From the NCBI GenBank assembly GCA_041390125.1, contig JAWKQN010000004.1, positions 124,001 through 188,000 on the forward strand: 64,000 nt of DNA, written 5' to 3'. This document shows positions 1 through 8,977 of this stretch, piece by piece. Numbering within the stretch: the first letter of the stretch is position 1; the number at the start of each line of letters is the position of its first letter. Under the pieces are notes generated by a model. The model did not search any database, was not told where the DNA came from, and saw only the letters and a list, made by a program, of their open reading frames with translations. Origin of the DNA: Gemmatimonadota bacterium. Its GTDB lineage: Bacteria > Gemmatimonadota > Gemmatimonadetes > Longimicrobiales > Gaopeijiaceae. The position numbers and the translations under genes are program-made.

Positions 1-1272
1 CCAGGCGCGACGCGCGCAGCGCTACCGGGCTCCGCCTGGCTGGGTCTGCTGCCGGACGGCGAGATCAAGCGCCGCTTCATCCTGGACTGCACCGGATGCC
101 ACGTGTGGAACGAGCGGTGGGTGCGCGACGCCGAGGGTCGGCCCAGGAACGCAGCCGCCTGGGGCGCCTCCATCGAGAAGATGCTGGGTCTCTTCGGGCA
201 GGGCACCGGCTTTCCCATCATCTCGTCCTGGCCGGAGCCGGCCGTGCTCGGTGCGTGGCTCGAGCGCGCGTTCGCAGCGCCTCCCGGCATGCCGACGCTC
301 GACCCGGCGCTGCGGCCCGCGCGTCCGGGCGACCTGCGCGAGTACCCGGTGCCGGAGCCCGGAGACCTCCCGCATGACCTCATGGTGCATCCGGACGGAT
401 CGGTGCTGATCACGGGGATGTTCACGCACCGCATGTATCGCCTGGATCCGGAGCAGGGCACGTTCGCGACTGTGCCGATCCCGGTGACCAACGCCAATCC
501 GCGCGCGCTGGACATCGATGCCGAGGGACGGTGGCTCGCGCTCCTCGGCGCGCCGGGCGGTGTCGCCCGCTACGATCCGCGTACCGAGCAGTGGCAATCG
601 TGGCGGTTCGGCGCCTACCCGCATTCGATCGTGGCGGCCGCGGACGGACTCGTCTGGTGGAACGGGCACTTCACCGTCGATCCCGAGGTCATCGGCTCGC
701 TCGATCCCGCGACGGGCGACATCCGGCGCTACACGGTGCCACGGGCGCGCGACTCGGACACGCCGGCCGGTGAGAGCACGATCCCGTACGGCCTGCGGGT
801 CGCTCCGGACGGGATCGTGTGGGCGACGCAGCTCCGCGGCGGGGGACTGATCCGGCTCGATCCGGAATCCGGCGCGGTCCGGCAGTGGCAGCTCCCCACG
901 CCGCACGCAGGCCCGCGTCGCCCCGACGTGGCGCCCGACGGGACCGTGTGGATCCCGGAGTACTCCGCCGGCAAGCTCGCGCGCTTCGATCCGCGCACCG
1001 AGACGTTCACGGAGTGGGACGTGCCGGTTTCGGACGCGCTGCCCTACGTCGTACGGGTCGATCAGCGCACCGGCATCGTGTGGCTCGGCACCGGGCACGG
1101 CGATGTGCTGCTGTCCTTCGATCCCGTCCGCGAGCGCTTCAGCGCCTACCCGCTCCCGACGGAAGGCGCGTTGGTCCGCCACCTGGACATCGACGAGGAG
1201 CGGGGCGAGGTGTGGGCCGCGTACGGGGCCTCGCCGGGCGTGCCGTCCAAGGTGGCGCGGCTCCGGCCCTGA
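1..1272 (+). CDS. Vgb-like beta-propeller protein with N-terminal cytochrome c motif (5' partial)
   Basis: The reading frame is open from the first base of the window, so the start codon lies upstream. A heme c attachment motif CTGCH is encoded at 88-102, just before the first possible internal GTG (103), which shows that the protein includes this part. The rest, from about base 330, is a run of blade-like repeats (PDGSVLIT, YDPRTEQW, PDGIVWAT, FDPRTETF) typical of the virginiamycin B lyase/SMP-30-like propeller superfamily. I infer a periplasmic redox protein in which a heme c module carries a propeller; the substrate is unknown. True Vgb lyases have no heme, so antibiotic lyase activity should not be assumed. 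It converges on the ADOP permease gene. Confidence 0.75.
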   Translation, partial: PGATRAALPGSAWLGLLPDGEIKRRFILDCTGCHVWNERWVRDAEGRPRNAAAWGASIEKMLGLFGQGTGFPIISSWPEPAVLGAWLERAFAAPPGMPTLDPALRPARPGDLREYPVPEPGDLPHDLMVHPDGSVLITGMFTHRMYRLDPEQGTFATVPIPVTNANPRALDIDAEGRWLALLGAPGGVARYDPRTEQWQSWRFGAYPHSIVAAADGLVWWNGHFTVDPEVIGSLDPATGDIRRYTVPRARDSDTPAGESTIPYGLRVAPDGIVWATQLRGGGLIRLDPESGAVRQWQLPTPHAGPRRPDVAPDGTVWIPEYSAGKLARFDPRTETFTEWDVPVSDALPYVVRVDQRTGIVWLGTGHGDVLLSFDPVRERFSAYPLPTEGALVRHLDIDEERGEVWAAYGASPGVPSKVARLRP

Positions 1273-1385
1273 GCAGGGAGCCGCCGTCTCGGCCGAGGCG
1301 CGAGGAGGCCGGGCTCCCGCCCCGAGCCCGAAGTCGTCGGATACCACCGGCGGGCACGAAGATGCCGCTCGGGCCCCGATGGACC

Positions 1386-1480
1386 AACCGGGAGGACACC
1401 CCAACCGGGAGGACACCCCAACCGGGAGGACACCCAACCGGGAGGACACCCCGACCGGGAGGACACCCCGACCGGCCCGG
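1386..1480. repeat. 17-bp tandem repeat, five units plus a partial
   Basis: Five head-to-tail copies of a 17-bp unit (consensus AACCGGGAGGACACCCC) begin at 1386, 1403, 1420, 1436 and 1453. The third unit is 16 bp and the fifth starts with G. A truncated sixth copy follows from 1470. The array lies in the 249-bp gap between two convergent genes, and no coding or RNA function is visible. The unit count is likely to vary between strains. Confidence 0.9.
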
Positions 1481-1521
1481 CTCCAGCGAAGCCGTGCGGC
1501 TCCGCGAGGGTTGGCGCCGGC

Positions 1522-4254
1522 CTACTGTGCCCTGAGCGCCTCCGAGGGGTCCACACGGGCCGCGCCGCGCGCGGGCAGCCAGGAGGCCAGCCCCACCGCG
1601 ACCAGCAGGACCGACAGGGCGGGCAGGAGCGTACCCGCGCTCAGGATGCGCACCCCGAACAGCAAGGGCTGGATCCGCCCGGCCGCGAGGATCACGAGCA
1701 CACCGCCGAGCAGCAGCCCCAGCCCCACCGTGAGCGCCGTCTGGCGCATCATCATGCCGACCACGCGACCACGGGCGGCACCGAGCGCCATCCGGATGCC
1801 GATCTCGGCACGACGGCTGGCCACCGCCACGGACACCACACCGTACACGCCGATGCAGGCCAGCAGGATGGCGAGCAACGAGAAGGCGCCGAGCGCGCTC
1901 GCCGTCATCCGTGAGCCCTGGAGCGACGCGCCCACGTGCTCCTCCATGGTGCTCAGGGCCAGCACCGGCAAGGCGGGGTTGAGCTCGCGCAGCCCGCTCC
2001 GCAGGACACCCAGCGCGGCCTCCGGTGCGCCGGTCGTGCGTGCGAACACGTACGGCGTGTTGAGCCCGGACTCGCCGAGCACGTAGTAGATCTGCGGCGT
2101 GGCCGGCTCGGACATCGAGGCCACCTTGGCGTCCGCCACCACGCCGATCACCCGCCGCCAGGCGTCCGGAGAGCCCTGGGGGCGCAGGCGGCGGCCCAGC
2201 GCGGATTGGCCCGGCCAGAACCGGTCCGCCGCGGCCTGATTGACCACCACGATGGGCGCGCCGGCGCCGACGTCCTCGGTGGTGTAGACGCGACCCTCCC
2301 GCACGGCGATGCCGAGCGTGGAGAAGTAGGCCGGGCTGACCAGCACGAAGGGCAGTTCCACCGATCCCGTGCCGGCGGCGGGCTGATAGCCCTCCACGAC
2401 GGTCGTGGTGGAGGGACCCCCGCGGACGGGGAGCGCGTTGGCGAACGCCACCGACTCGATCCCGGGAAGAGCGGTGAAGCGCTCGGTCAGATCGAGGAGC
2501 GCCGCCGCCCGGGCGTCGTCGCCGATCCCGGCGCGCGCGAAGTCGGTGCTCAGGAACGCCAGCTGCTCGGCGTCGACACCGGGGTCGATGCGCGCGTAGC
2601 TCGACAAGCTCCGCACCATGACGCCGGCGCCGACCACGAGCACCAGGGATACGGCCACCTGCACGGTGATCAGCGCGTCCCGGAAGCGGGAGCGCCCCGT
2701 GTTGGCGCCGGAGCGACCGGAGCGGAACGCGTGCGCCAGATCGCCGCGCCGGACCTGCAGGGCAGGGATGCCGCCGAAGAACAGCCCCGTCCCGGCCATG
2801 AGCAGAAGCGCGAACAACAGCACGCGCAGATCCAGCGGCGCGGTGACGGTGCCGGGCAGCGCGCCCGCGAAGTCCGTGGTGGGGAGCAGTGACAGCAGCC
2901 AGGCGGCAAAGCCCAAGCCGGCCAATCCACCGGCGCAGGTCAGGAGGACGGCCTCGACCAGCAGCAGACGCGCAACCCGTGCCTGCGACGCCCCCAGCGC
3001 GCGGCGCACGGCCACCTCCGGACTGCGCGCGACGGCGCGCGTGAGCAGCAGGCCGCCCAGGTTGGACGTGGCCAGGAGGAGCACCAGCAGCACCACCGCC
3101 ATGAGCAGCGTGCCGATGCGGCGCAGCTCACCATCGCCCTGGGGATGCATGCGCACGTCCGCGGCCGCGAAGACCGTGATGTCGCGTCCGCGATTCAGCT
3201 CGGGGAACGCCTCCGCCAGCCGGGTCGACAGTGCGGTCATGGCGGTCTGCGCCTGGTCGAGGGAGACGCCGTCGGCCAGACGCGCCAGCACCTGGTACCA
3301 GTGGTCCTCCCGCCGCTCCAGGTTGGTGACGCGGTAGGGGCCGCCCACGGCCACGGAGGAGATGGACAGCCACGCATCCGTCACGAGCCCCAGCGCGCCG
3401 TTGAACCCCTCGGGGCCGATGCCCACCACGAGCGTCGGCTGTCCGTTCAGGCGCAGCGTCCGCCCGACCACGTCGGGCGCCGAGCCGAAGCGGGTGCGCC
3501 AGGCGCGGTGGCTCACCACGGCGAAGTTGCCCGCACCCACCTGGTCCATGTCCCGATCGAACCAACGTCCTTCCGCCGGCGCCAACCCCACCGTCTCCAG
3601 GTAGGTGCTCGTCGTGAACTCGATGGCGAGCGCTTCGGTGACGTCGCCCACTTCCATCTGGACGGTGGCGGGGGTGGTTGCGGCAACCGACGTGAACAGC
3701 CCCTCGGTCGCGGCCATGTCCAGGTAGGCGGGATAGGAGCTGGAGGACGGGTCGCCTTCGTCCGAGTCCTGGTAGACGCGGACCACGCGCTCGTGCTCGG
3801 CGAAGGGCGGTGGCTTGAGCAACAGCTGATCCACGAGCGCGAAGACGGCCGTGGTGGCGCCGATGGCGAGCGTCATGAGCGCGAGCGCGCCCAGCGTGAA
3901 CGTGGGTGTGCGCGCGAGGCGCCGGACCGCGTAGCGGACGTCCTTGAGCAGCGATTCCATGCGTTCTCCCGGAGTGGGACGGGTGTGGAGTCGGGTGCGG
4001 CGCGGCACCGGAGCGTGGATCGGGCTGCGGCGGAGCGTGCGGTCCACGACGTCGCGCGCCCGCGTACGCGCTGCGTCCGCGAGTGCGCCGGTCCAGACGC
4101 GGGCCACCGCTGCGCGGCCTTCGGAGCGGGCCCGCTGCAGCCGCGCCTCCAGGTGCGCCACCATCTCGTCGCCGTACTCGGTGCGCAGGCGGCGCGGGTA
4201 CAGACGCAGCCAGGCGCGCAGCAGGCGGGACGACGGACGTGATGCGGGGCTCAT
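1522..4254 (-). CDS. ADOP-family ABC transporter permease (MacB/FtsX type)
   Basis: This 910-residue protein has the layout of acidobacterial-type duplicated orphan permeases. A soluble N-terminus of about 110 residues is followed by MESLLKDVRYAVRRLAR, then a first MacB_PCD/FtsX unit and a second one, ending in DPSEALRAQ. Each unit has one membrane segment, a large periplasmic part and a three-helix FtsX block. No ATPase gene is adjacent, as is usual for the family. The chosen ATG (4254) overlaps the PadR stop codon as ATGA, so the two genes are translationally coupled; longer upstream starts would run into padR. Family members are thought to be export or mechanotransmission permeases, but the substrate is unknown. 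Confidence 0.9.
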   Translation of the reverse strand: MSPASRPSSRLLRAWLRLYPRRLRTEYGDEMVAHLEARLQRARSEGRAAVARVWTGALADAARTRARDVVDRTLRRSPIHAPVPRRTRLHTRPTPGERMESLLKDVRYAVRRLARTPTFTLGALALMTLAIGATTAVFALVDQLLLKPPPFAEHERVVRVYQDSDEGDPSSSSYPAYLDMAATEGLFTSVAATTPATVQMEVGDVTEALAIEFTTSTYLETVGLAPAEGRWFDRDMDQVGAGNFAVVSHRAWRTRFGSAPDVVGRTLRLNGQPTLVVGIGPEGFNGALGLVTDAWLSISSVAVGGPYRVTNLERREDHWYQVLARLADGVSLDQAQTAMTALSTRLAEAFPELNRGRDITVFAAADVRMHPQGDGELRRIGTLLMAVVLLVLLLATSNLGGLLLTRAVARSPEVAVRRALGASQARVARLLLVEAVLLTCAGGLAGLGFAAWLLSLLPTTDFAGALPGTVTAPLDLRVLLFALLLMAGTGLFFGGIPALQVRRGDLAHAFRSGRSGANTGRSRFRDALITVQVAVSLVLVVGAGVMVRSLSSYARIDPGVDAEQLAFLSTDFARAGIGDDARAAALLDLTERFTALPGIESVAFANALPVRGGPSTTTVVEGYQPAAGTGSVELPFVLVSPAYFSTLGIAVREGRVYTTEDVGAGAPIVVVNQAAADRFWPGQSALGRRLRPQGSPDAWRRVIGVVADAKVASMSEPATPQIYYVLGESGLNTPYVFARTTGAPEAALGVLRSGLRELNPALPVLALSTMEEHVGASLQGSRMTASALGAFSLLAILLACIGVYGVVSVAVASRRAEIGIRMALGAARGRVVGMMMRQTALTVGLGLLLGGVLVILAAGRIQPLLFGVRILSAGTLLPALSVLLVAVGLASWLPARGAARVDPSEALRAQ

Positions 4255-4595
4255 GCGCGCTCCGGAAGCACCTGTCGGGCGCGTGCGTGCGCGAGGAGTC
4301 GATCGAGCCGCGCCGCTTCGGCCTCGAGGACCCGGCGACCCACACGGGTGAGGCGATAGTGCTTGCGCCGGGGGTCTTCGTCCGCTCCGGAGACCTCCGC
4401 GCGCTCGATCCATCCGTCGCCGCGCATCTCGTCGAGCGTGCGGTAGAGCGTGCCGGGCCCCAGGGTCAGCGCCCCGCCGGAGACCCGTTCGACCTCGTCG
4501 CCGATGCCGAGCCCGTGCAGGTCGCCGGCGGTCAGCGCCAGCAGGATGTGGAAGGCCGCGGGGCGGAGGGGGAGCGCGTCGTCCGGGGACTGCAT
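4251..4595 (-). CDS. PadR-family transcriptional regulator
   Basis: This 114-residue protein has the PadR winged-helix fold: FHILLALTAGDLHGLGIGDE, then GPGTLYRTLDEMRGDGWIE and a KHYRLTRVG wing, ending in a short helical dimerisation tail. The start at 4595 (ATG, MQSPDD) was chosen because upstream in-frame codons would cross the promoter and dyads at 4612-4655. PadR proteins usually repress their own operon. Here the operon continues directly into the ADOP permease through an ATGA overlap, so this protein most likely controls permease expression. The inducer is unknown. Confidence 0.92.
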   Translation of the reverse strand: MQSPDDALPLRPAAFHILLALTAGDLHGLGIGDEVERVSGGALTLGPGTLYRTLDEMRGDGWIERAEVSGADEDPRRKHYRLTRVGRRVLEAEAARLDRLLAHARARQVLPERA

Positions 4596-4611
4596 CGAGG
4601 ACCGTCCAGGC

Positions 4612-4655
4612 TGGATGTGTCCATCATGGATATATCCAGCGCGGATAGATCGCAA
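4612..4655 (-). promoter_or_regulatory. padR-permease promoter with paired dyad operators
   Basis: Reading the minus strand, a -35-like TTGCGA (4655-4650) is followed after exactly 17 nt by TATCCA (4632-4627). Two 12-bp dyads overlap and follow the -10: TGGATATATCCA (4627-4638, a perfect palindrome) and TGGATGTGTCCA (4612-4623, matching arms). Their centres are 15 bp apart. The arrangement fits autorepression by PadR blocking RNA polymerase. The promoter and operator roles are inferred. Confidence 0.6.
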
Positions 4656-4758
4656 GGCCCGGCACACGGGACGGTCGGAGGACGCGGCCACGGGACGGTA
4701 GCCGAAGGGGGCGGGAGCGGACCGGTGGTCCGGCGTCGCCGGCCGCGCGCCTCGGTCA

Positions 4759-5352
4759 TCAGGCCGGGCTCAACCAGCGCTGGAGGCCGACCGACAGCTC
4801 CACCATCGACCCGACCCATGGGTCCACCACGCGGATGCGGGCCTCGGGCCGCACCGTCCACCCGTCCGCCACGCCGTATTGGAGGCCGACCGCGGCCCAG
4901 AGGGTGGGATCGTCCCCGGCGTTGCCGCGCACCCCGACGGCGTAGCCCAGACCCCCCGCGACATAGAGGGGGAGGGTCGACGGTCGCACCACCACACCCA
5001 CCTCGGGGATGAGGAGCCCGACACGCTCGTCGGCCTGCGTCTCGTAGTTGAAGTACGCCGCTCCCGCCTGGACGAACAGCATGCGCCGCACCGGGACGTC
5101 CACCCGGAGCGCGCCCGAGGCGCTGACGCCCGTGCCGGACAGGTCGTAGGGCACGACCGCACCGGAGAGCGTGACACCGGTCTGGGCGGCGAGCGGCGCG
5201 GCGACGATGCCCAGAAGAGCGGCCGTCGCAAGCCCGAAGGCCCTGCGTCCTGGACGGGGCGTGCCGGCGAGCGACGACCGGCCCGGACAGCGCAGGCGGA
5301 CTTCCTTCGTGTGGGACCGGGAGGGACGGCGCGGAGACGTGGGGGCGGCCAA
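4759..5352 (-). CDS. Small outer-membrane beta-barrel protein
   Basis: The mature part (about 140 residues) has alternating amphipathic strands (VTLSGAVVPYDLS, LFVQAGAAYFNYET, LYVAGGLGYAVG, MVELSVGLQRW), as in OmpA/OmpW-like eight-strand barrels. A signal peptide (FGLATAALLGIVAAPLAAQ) precedes it. No ATG lies close to the signal peptide. I chose TTG at 5352 because GAGGAGG sits four bases upstream; this gives 197 residues with a long basic n-region. An in-frame ATG at 5619 would add 89 implausible Arg/Pro-rich residues. Its function is unknown. It is transcribed away from the secreted protein at 5662. Confidence 0.65.
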   Translation of the reverse strand: MAAPTSPRRPSRSHTKEVRLRCPGRSSLAGTPRPGRRAFGLATAALLGIVAAPLAAQTGVTLSGAVVPYDLSGTGVSASGALRVDVPVRRMLFVQAGAAYFNYETQADERVGLLIPEVGVVVRPSTLPLYVAGGLGYAVGVRGNAGDDPTLWAAVGLQYGVADGWTVRPEARIRVVDPWVGSMVELSVGLQRWLSPA

Positions 5353-5661
5353 GGGTCCTCCTCGACAGGACGCGGCGATGGAGCGGGGCGCGTCGTGACC
5401 CGCGGGGGACCTGCTTCCCTGTACCGCGTCCGTGGGAGACGGGGTCCGGCGGCCCGGAAGCCCGGTACCCCGCTCGAGCCCGTTTCCCAACGATCGGGCG
5501 GTGCGGTAGACCGGGCACGAACGCCCTCCGCTGGGATCCGCGCGTCGCGTCCGGTCGGGTCGCGCGAAAGGCGCATGCCGCCATCGGAGGGCCCGGGGCC
5601 GCCGTCGAGCTTCCGGCATCGAATCATGCCGGCGCCGACCGGCCCCACCGGAGGACTCCCG
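5353..5661. other. Divergent intergenic region with one inverted repeat
   Basis: This 309-bp gap separates two divergent envelope-protein genes and must hold both promoters. I see no convincing -35/-10 pair. The one clear structure is a 7-bp inverted repeat, CCGGCAT/ATGCCGG at 5613-5619 and 5626-5632, centred about 40 bp before the plus-strand start codon. It may be an operator. Long open frames here read as GC-rich shadows without membrane or motif content. Confidence 0.5.
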
Positions 5662-5955
5662 ATGCTACGCTTCGCCCTGATTCTCGCCTGTACGCTGTTC
5701 GGCCTCGCCGGCAGCTCCGCGCGCCTCGAGGCGCAGGAGTGGGCCGACTGCCCCAGGACCCTCAGCGGGGGAGGGTTCTCCGGGACGCTGATCGCCGACC
5801 GGTGGCGCTCGACCTGGATCTGGGAGCAGCGGGGCAACCCGTGGGAGTCGAGCTACTGGGCCGGGTTCGTGGAGCACCGGCACCGCGAGGGAGTCTATGC
5901 CCTGACCGGTGGAGGCCGCGCGGTGGTGGCGTGCGGTACGCTCACGCTGATCTGA
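5662..5955 (+). CDS. Small secreted protein, unknown function
   Basis: This 97-residue protein starts at an ATG eight bases after GGAGG. Residues 1-23 (LRFALILACTLFGLAGSSARLEAQ) are a clear signal peptide. The mature part is rich in Trp and Gly (RWRSTWIWEQ, SSYWAGFVEHRHREGVYALT) and has two Cys residues (CPRTL and VACGTL) that could form a disulfide. I do not recognise the family. It ends 32 bp before the tRNA-Ala gene, which is on the other strand. Confidence 0.6.
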   Translation: MLRFALILACTLFGLAGSSARLEAQEWADCPRTLSGGGFSGTLIADRWRSTWIWEQRGNPWESSYWAGFVEHRHREGVYALTGGGRAVVACGTLTLI

Positions 5956-5987
5956 TCGGACAGGGGGGTCGTGGCGCTCTCCCCCAA

Positions 5988-6060
5988 TGGAGCCAGTGGG
6001 GATCGAACCCACGACCTCCGGCTTGCAAAGCCGGCGCTCTCCCAGCTGAGCTATGGCCCC
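5988..6060 (-). tRNA. tRNA-Ala (anticodon TGC)
   Basis: The minus strand folds into a full 73-nt cloverleaf. The acceptor stem GGGGCCA/TGGCTCC contains the G3-U70 wobble that identifies alanine tRNAs. The D arm is AGCTCAGCTGGGAGAGC, the anticodon stem-loop is GCCGGCTTTGCAAGCCGG with anticodon TGC, and the T loop is GTTCGATCC. The CCA end is not encoded. Directly upstream, a 9-bp inverted repeat (6059-6067 with 6079-6087) overlaps the first tRNA bases and could be the terminator of the kinase gene. Confidence 0.97.
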
Positions 6061-6166
6061 GTGCGGGCATAAGCTAGCCCCGCACGGGGAAGGGCGGAAC
6101 GGCCGCGGGCGGATCCGTGGGGGGGGGTGCGGCACGTGGGGATCGACGCGCGCCGCACCCGCCGAC

Positions 6167-8950
6167 TCATCCCGCGGGGAGCGGGCGCACCACCACCGTG
6201 GCGCTGTCCTGGCGCGCCTCCACGAACAGGAAGCGCTGCCCACCGGGGTGGACGTCCCAACCGCTCTCGACATCGTACGGTGCCGAGAAGAGGGTGGTGC
6301 GCTCGGCGACGGCCAGTCCGGGCTCGGAGACCAGCCGTGCGCGCACGACGTCCGGACCTGAGCGGTAGAACAGCTCGGTGCCGTCCCGTCCCCACCGAGG
6401 ATCTCGACCGGTCGTGGACGAGACCACGACCGGATCCGCGAGAGCGGGAAAGCTGCGGACAAAGACCGTCGTGTTTCCCGCCACCGTACGGGTGTACGCG
6501 ACCCTCCGACCGTCCGGCGCGAACGAGACGTAGCCGTCGATTCCGTACGGCGACAGTTCCAGCGTATCCTCCGTCCGCAGGTCCAGGGCGCGCGTGCGGT
6601 CCGTGGCGAGCTCGCGGAACACCACCCAGCGCCCATCGCGGGAGGTGGCCACGGCCACCTTGCCGCCCCCCACGACGACGCGCTCCGCGCCGCCGCCGTC
6701 GGAGGCCCGCTTGAAGACGGCGGCGCCCCCCCGCGCGGGGTCGATCCCGGTGAACACGAGGGAGTCGCCGTCGTCGCTCCAGAGCGGGCGTTGCGCCTGC
6801 CGCTCGCGCTGGAAACCGGTGAGCCGACCCGACGCGGGGTCGAGCACGAACATCTCCAGGGGCCGGGGTGCGACGCGGTTGACGTAGACGAGGGAACGCC
6901 CGTCCGGGGACCACTGCGGATGCAGGAACGTCTGCCAGCGCCGCACGAGCGGTCGAGGCTGCCCGGCCGGGTCCACCTCCACGAGGCGGCGATCGTCCGA
7001 GAGCGGAGCCAGATAGGCGAGGCGCCGGCCCGCCAGCGCGAAGTCCCGCGCGTTGCTGCGGGCGTTGACCGGAAGCCCGAGCGCACGGGGCGGCCCCGTG
7101 GGCCGGAGCGTCGCCGTGTCGAACGGGAGGGCATGCAGCTCCGCGAACGCGGTGTAGATCACCTGACCTTCCGCCCAGCGCGGCGTCTGGCCCGGGACGT
7201 CCAGCTCGTGCACGCGCCCGTCCCGCAGGTCGACGACGCCGAGTCGGATGCCATCGGAGCGGCGGATCTCGAACAGGACCGCGTCGCGTCCCGGGATGGC
7301 GTGGGGGTGGGCATGCCCGAGGTGCCCGAGCGCGGTCGTGGACGTCAGGGAGCGGAGTGGCCCCAGTGTGCCGGCGGGCCCGACCGGGGCGACCCTCAGC
7401 CCGACGGCGCGATCCGCGACCACCAGACGGGCAGTGTCCACGAACGTCATGCCCTCCGCCTGGAAGGGAAGGGCACCCAGCGGACGCGCCGGATGCGCGC
7501 CGGAGACGTCCGCCAGCTCCAGCGCCAGCCCGGTGCCCCGCTGATAGGCGACGCGGCGGCCGTCCGGATGGAAGAAGGGATTGAGCGCCCCCTCGCTGCC
7601 CACGAGCGTGCGATGCTCGCCCGTGCGTAGGTCCTGGATCCCGAGGGCACCCGTGCCGGGCGCGGCGTGCACGAGCAGGTGCCCGTCCGGCGACAGATCG
7701 ATCCAGGACCACGACAGGAGGGGACCCGGGGCCGGGATCCGGAAGCTGTGGGTCGGGGCGTCGCGGGGGACCGTCGGGTCGCGCGCCACCCGGACCAGCA
7801 CCACCGCGGCGGCCAGCGCCAGGACGATCAGCGCAACGTTCAACGCCGCCACAGGAATCCGGCGGCTGCGCGCCTCGGCCGCGCTCTCGGCGGGGGGCGG
7901 CGGGGGGGCCAGAAGAGCGGCGAGCGCGTCGCGCACCTCCCCGGCGCTCGCGGGCCGCTCCGCCGCGTCCTTGCGCAGCAGCGACGCAACCAGCGTCACC
8001 GCTCCCGCAGGCACGTCGGCCGGGATGGGCGACAGCGCAGGCGCGTCCAGCTCGATGGTGTCCACCAGCTCGAGGCGGGAGGCTGCGCGGAAGGGGCGCT
8101 GCCCGGTCAGCATCTCCCACAAGGTGACGCCCAGACCCCACAGATCGGTGCGGGCGTCGGTGCCGCCGCCCGCCAGCTGCTCCGGAGACATGTACGCCAG
8201 CGTGCCGGCGGTCGTGGGTCCGGACCGGGTGGTGGTGCGGGAGCGGTGCGCGATGCCGAAGTCGAGCAGCTTGACCGCATCGCCGGCGGCCGTGAGCAGC
8301 ACGTTGGCGGGTTTGACGTCGCGGTGCACCACGCCCGCCGCATGCGCGGCGGCCAGCCCGCTCGCGACCGCGTGGGCGATGGTCAGCGCCCGCTCCGGCG
8401 CAAGCGCGCCCTCGGCCTTCAGGACGGTCTTGAGCGTCCGCCCCTCGTAGTAGGCCATGGCGATGAACAGCAGCCCGTCCTCGGTCTCCCCCACGTCGTG
8501 GATCGTGCACAGGTGGGGGTGGTCGAGGGCGGCGGCGGCCCGCGCTTCCCCGAGCAGCGCAGCGCGGGCGTCCTCGTCCCCGATACGTCCGGGGTGCAGG
8601 AACTTGAGCGCCACGGCCCGGCCGAGGCGCACGTCGGTCGCGCGGTAGACCACGCCCATGCCGCCGCGCCCGAGCGGGGCGTCCACGCGGTAGTGGAGGA
8701 CCTGGCGCCCCACGAGCGGGTCCGGGCCGGCTTCGATGCCCGGCATCTCGTCGTCCGAGCCGATCCAGGGGGCCGAGGCCCGGAACCACTCCGACGCACG
8801 GGCCTGGTGTGCGAGCAGCGCGGTCAGCTCGGCGGCGTCGGCCGGGGCCGTGCGCGCGAGCGCGGCCAGTCGGCGGCGCTGCTCGTCTGCGGGCAGTCCG
8901 GAGAGCTCGTGGAAAAGCGCTTCCAGCCGGTCCCACTTCCCGGTGGCCAT
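6167..8950 (-). CDS. Ser/Thr protein kinase with C-terminal TolB/WD40-like propeller
   Basis: This 927-residue membrane kinase has an N-terminal helical region (1-80) and a Pkn2-type kinase domain (about 86-350). The catalytic elements are present: glycine loop GRGGMGVVY (94-102), Lys116 in VALKFL, HRD (209-211), DFG (230-232) and the activation segment TAGTLAYMSPEQ. A single membrane helix (about 366-387) follows. The periplasmic C-terminus has PD40/TolB-type blades (DLSPDGHLLVHAAP, WSPDGRSLVYVN, FAPDGRRVAYTR). Ligand binding to the propeller could control phosphorylation in the cytoplasm. It lies 27 bp downstream of an ECF sigma factor gene, so the two probably form an operon. Confidence 0.9.
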   Translation of the reverse strand: MATGKWDRLEALFHELSGLPADEQRRRLAALARTAPADAAELTALLAHQARASEWFRASAPWIGSDDEMPGIEAGPDPLVGRQVLHYRVDAPLGRGGMGVVYRATDVRLGRAVALKFLHPGRIGDEDARAALLGEARAAAALDHPHLCTIHDVGETEDGLLFIAMAYYEGRTLKTVLKAEGALAPERALTIAHAVASGLAAAHAAGVVHRDVKPANVLLTAAGDAVKLLDFGIAHRSRTTTRSGPTTAGTLAYMSPEQLAGGGTDARTDLWGLGVTLWEMLTGQRPFRAASRLELVDTIELDAPALSPIPADVPAGAVTLVASLLRKDAAERPASAGEVRDALAALLAPPPPPAESAAEARSRRIPVAALNVALIVLALAAAVVLVRVARDPTVPRDAPTHSFRIPAPGPLLSWSWIDLSPDGHLLVHAAPGTGALGIQDLRTGEHRTLVGSEGALNPFFHPDGRRVAYQRGTGLALELADVSGAHPARPLGALPFQAEGMTFVDTARLVVADRAVGLRVAPVGPAGTLGPLRSLTSTTALGHLGHAHPHAIPGRDAVLFEIRRSDGIRLGVVDLRDGRVHELDVPGQTPRWAEGQVIYTAFAELHALPFDTATLRPTGPPRALGLPVNARSNARDFALAGRRLAYLAPLSDDRRLVEVDPAGQPRPLVRRWQTFLHPQWSPDGRSLVYVNRVAPRPLEMFVLDPASGRLTGFQRERQAQRPLWSDDGDSLVFTGIDPARGGAAVFKRASDGGGAERVVVGGGKVAVATSRDGRWVVFRELATDRTRALDLRTEDTLELSPYGIDGYVSFAPDGRRVAYTRTVAGNTTVFVRSFPALADPVVVSSTTGRDPRWGRDGTELFYRSGPDVVRARLVSEPGLAVAERTTLFSAPYDVESGWDVHPGGQRFLFVEARQDSATVVVRPLPAG

Positions 8951-8977
8951 CGTCGGAGGCGGCGCCGGACGCCTGCG

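Noticed and set aside
22..1449. Long minus-strand open frame opposite the Vgb-like gene
   Set aside because: Arg/Pro/Gly-rich, without domain features, and wholly opposite a clear propeller gene; a high-GC shadow.
5988..6060. Plus-strand reading of the tRNA region
   Set aside because: The cloverleaf with G3-U70 and anticodon TGC forms only on the minus strand.
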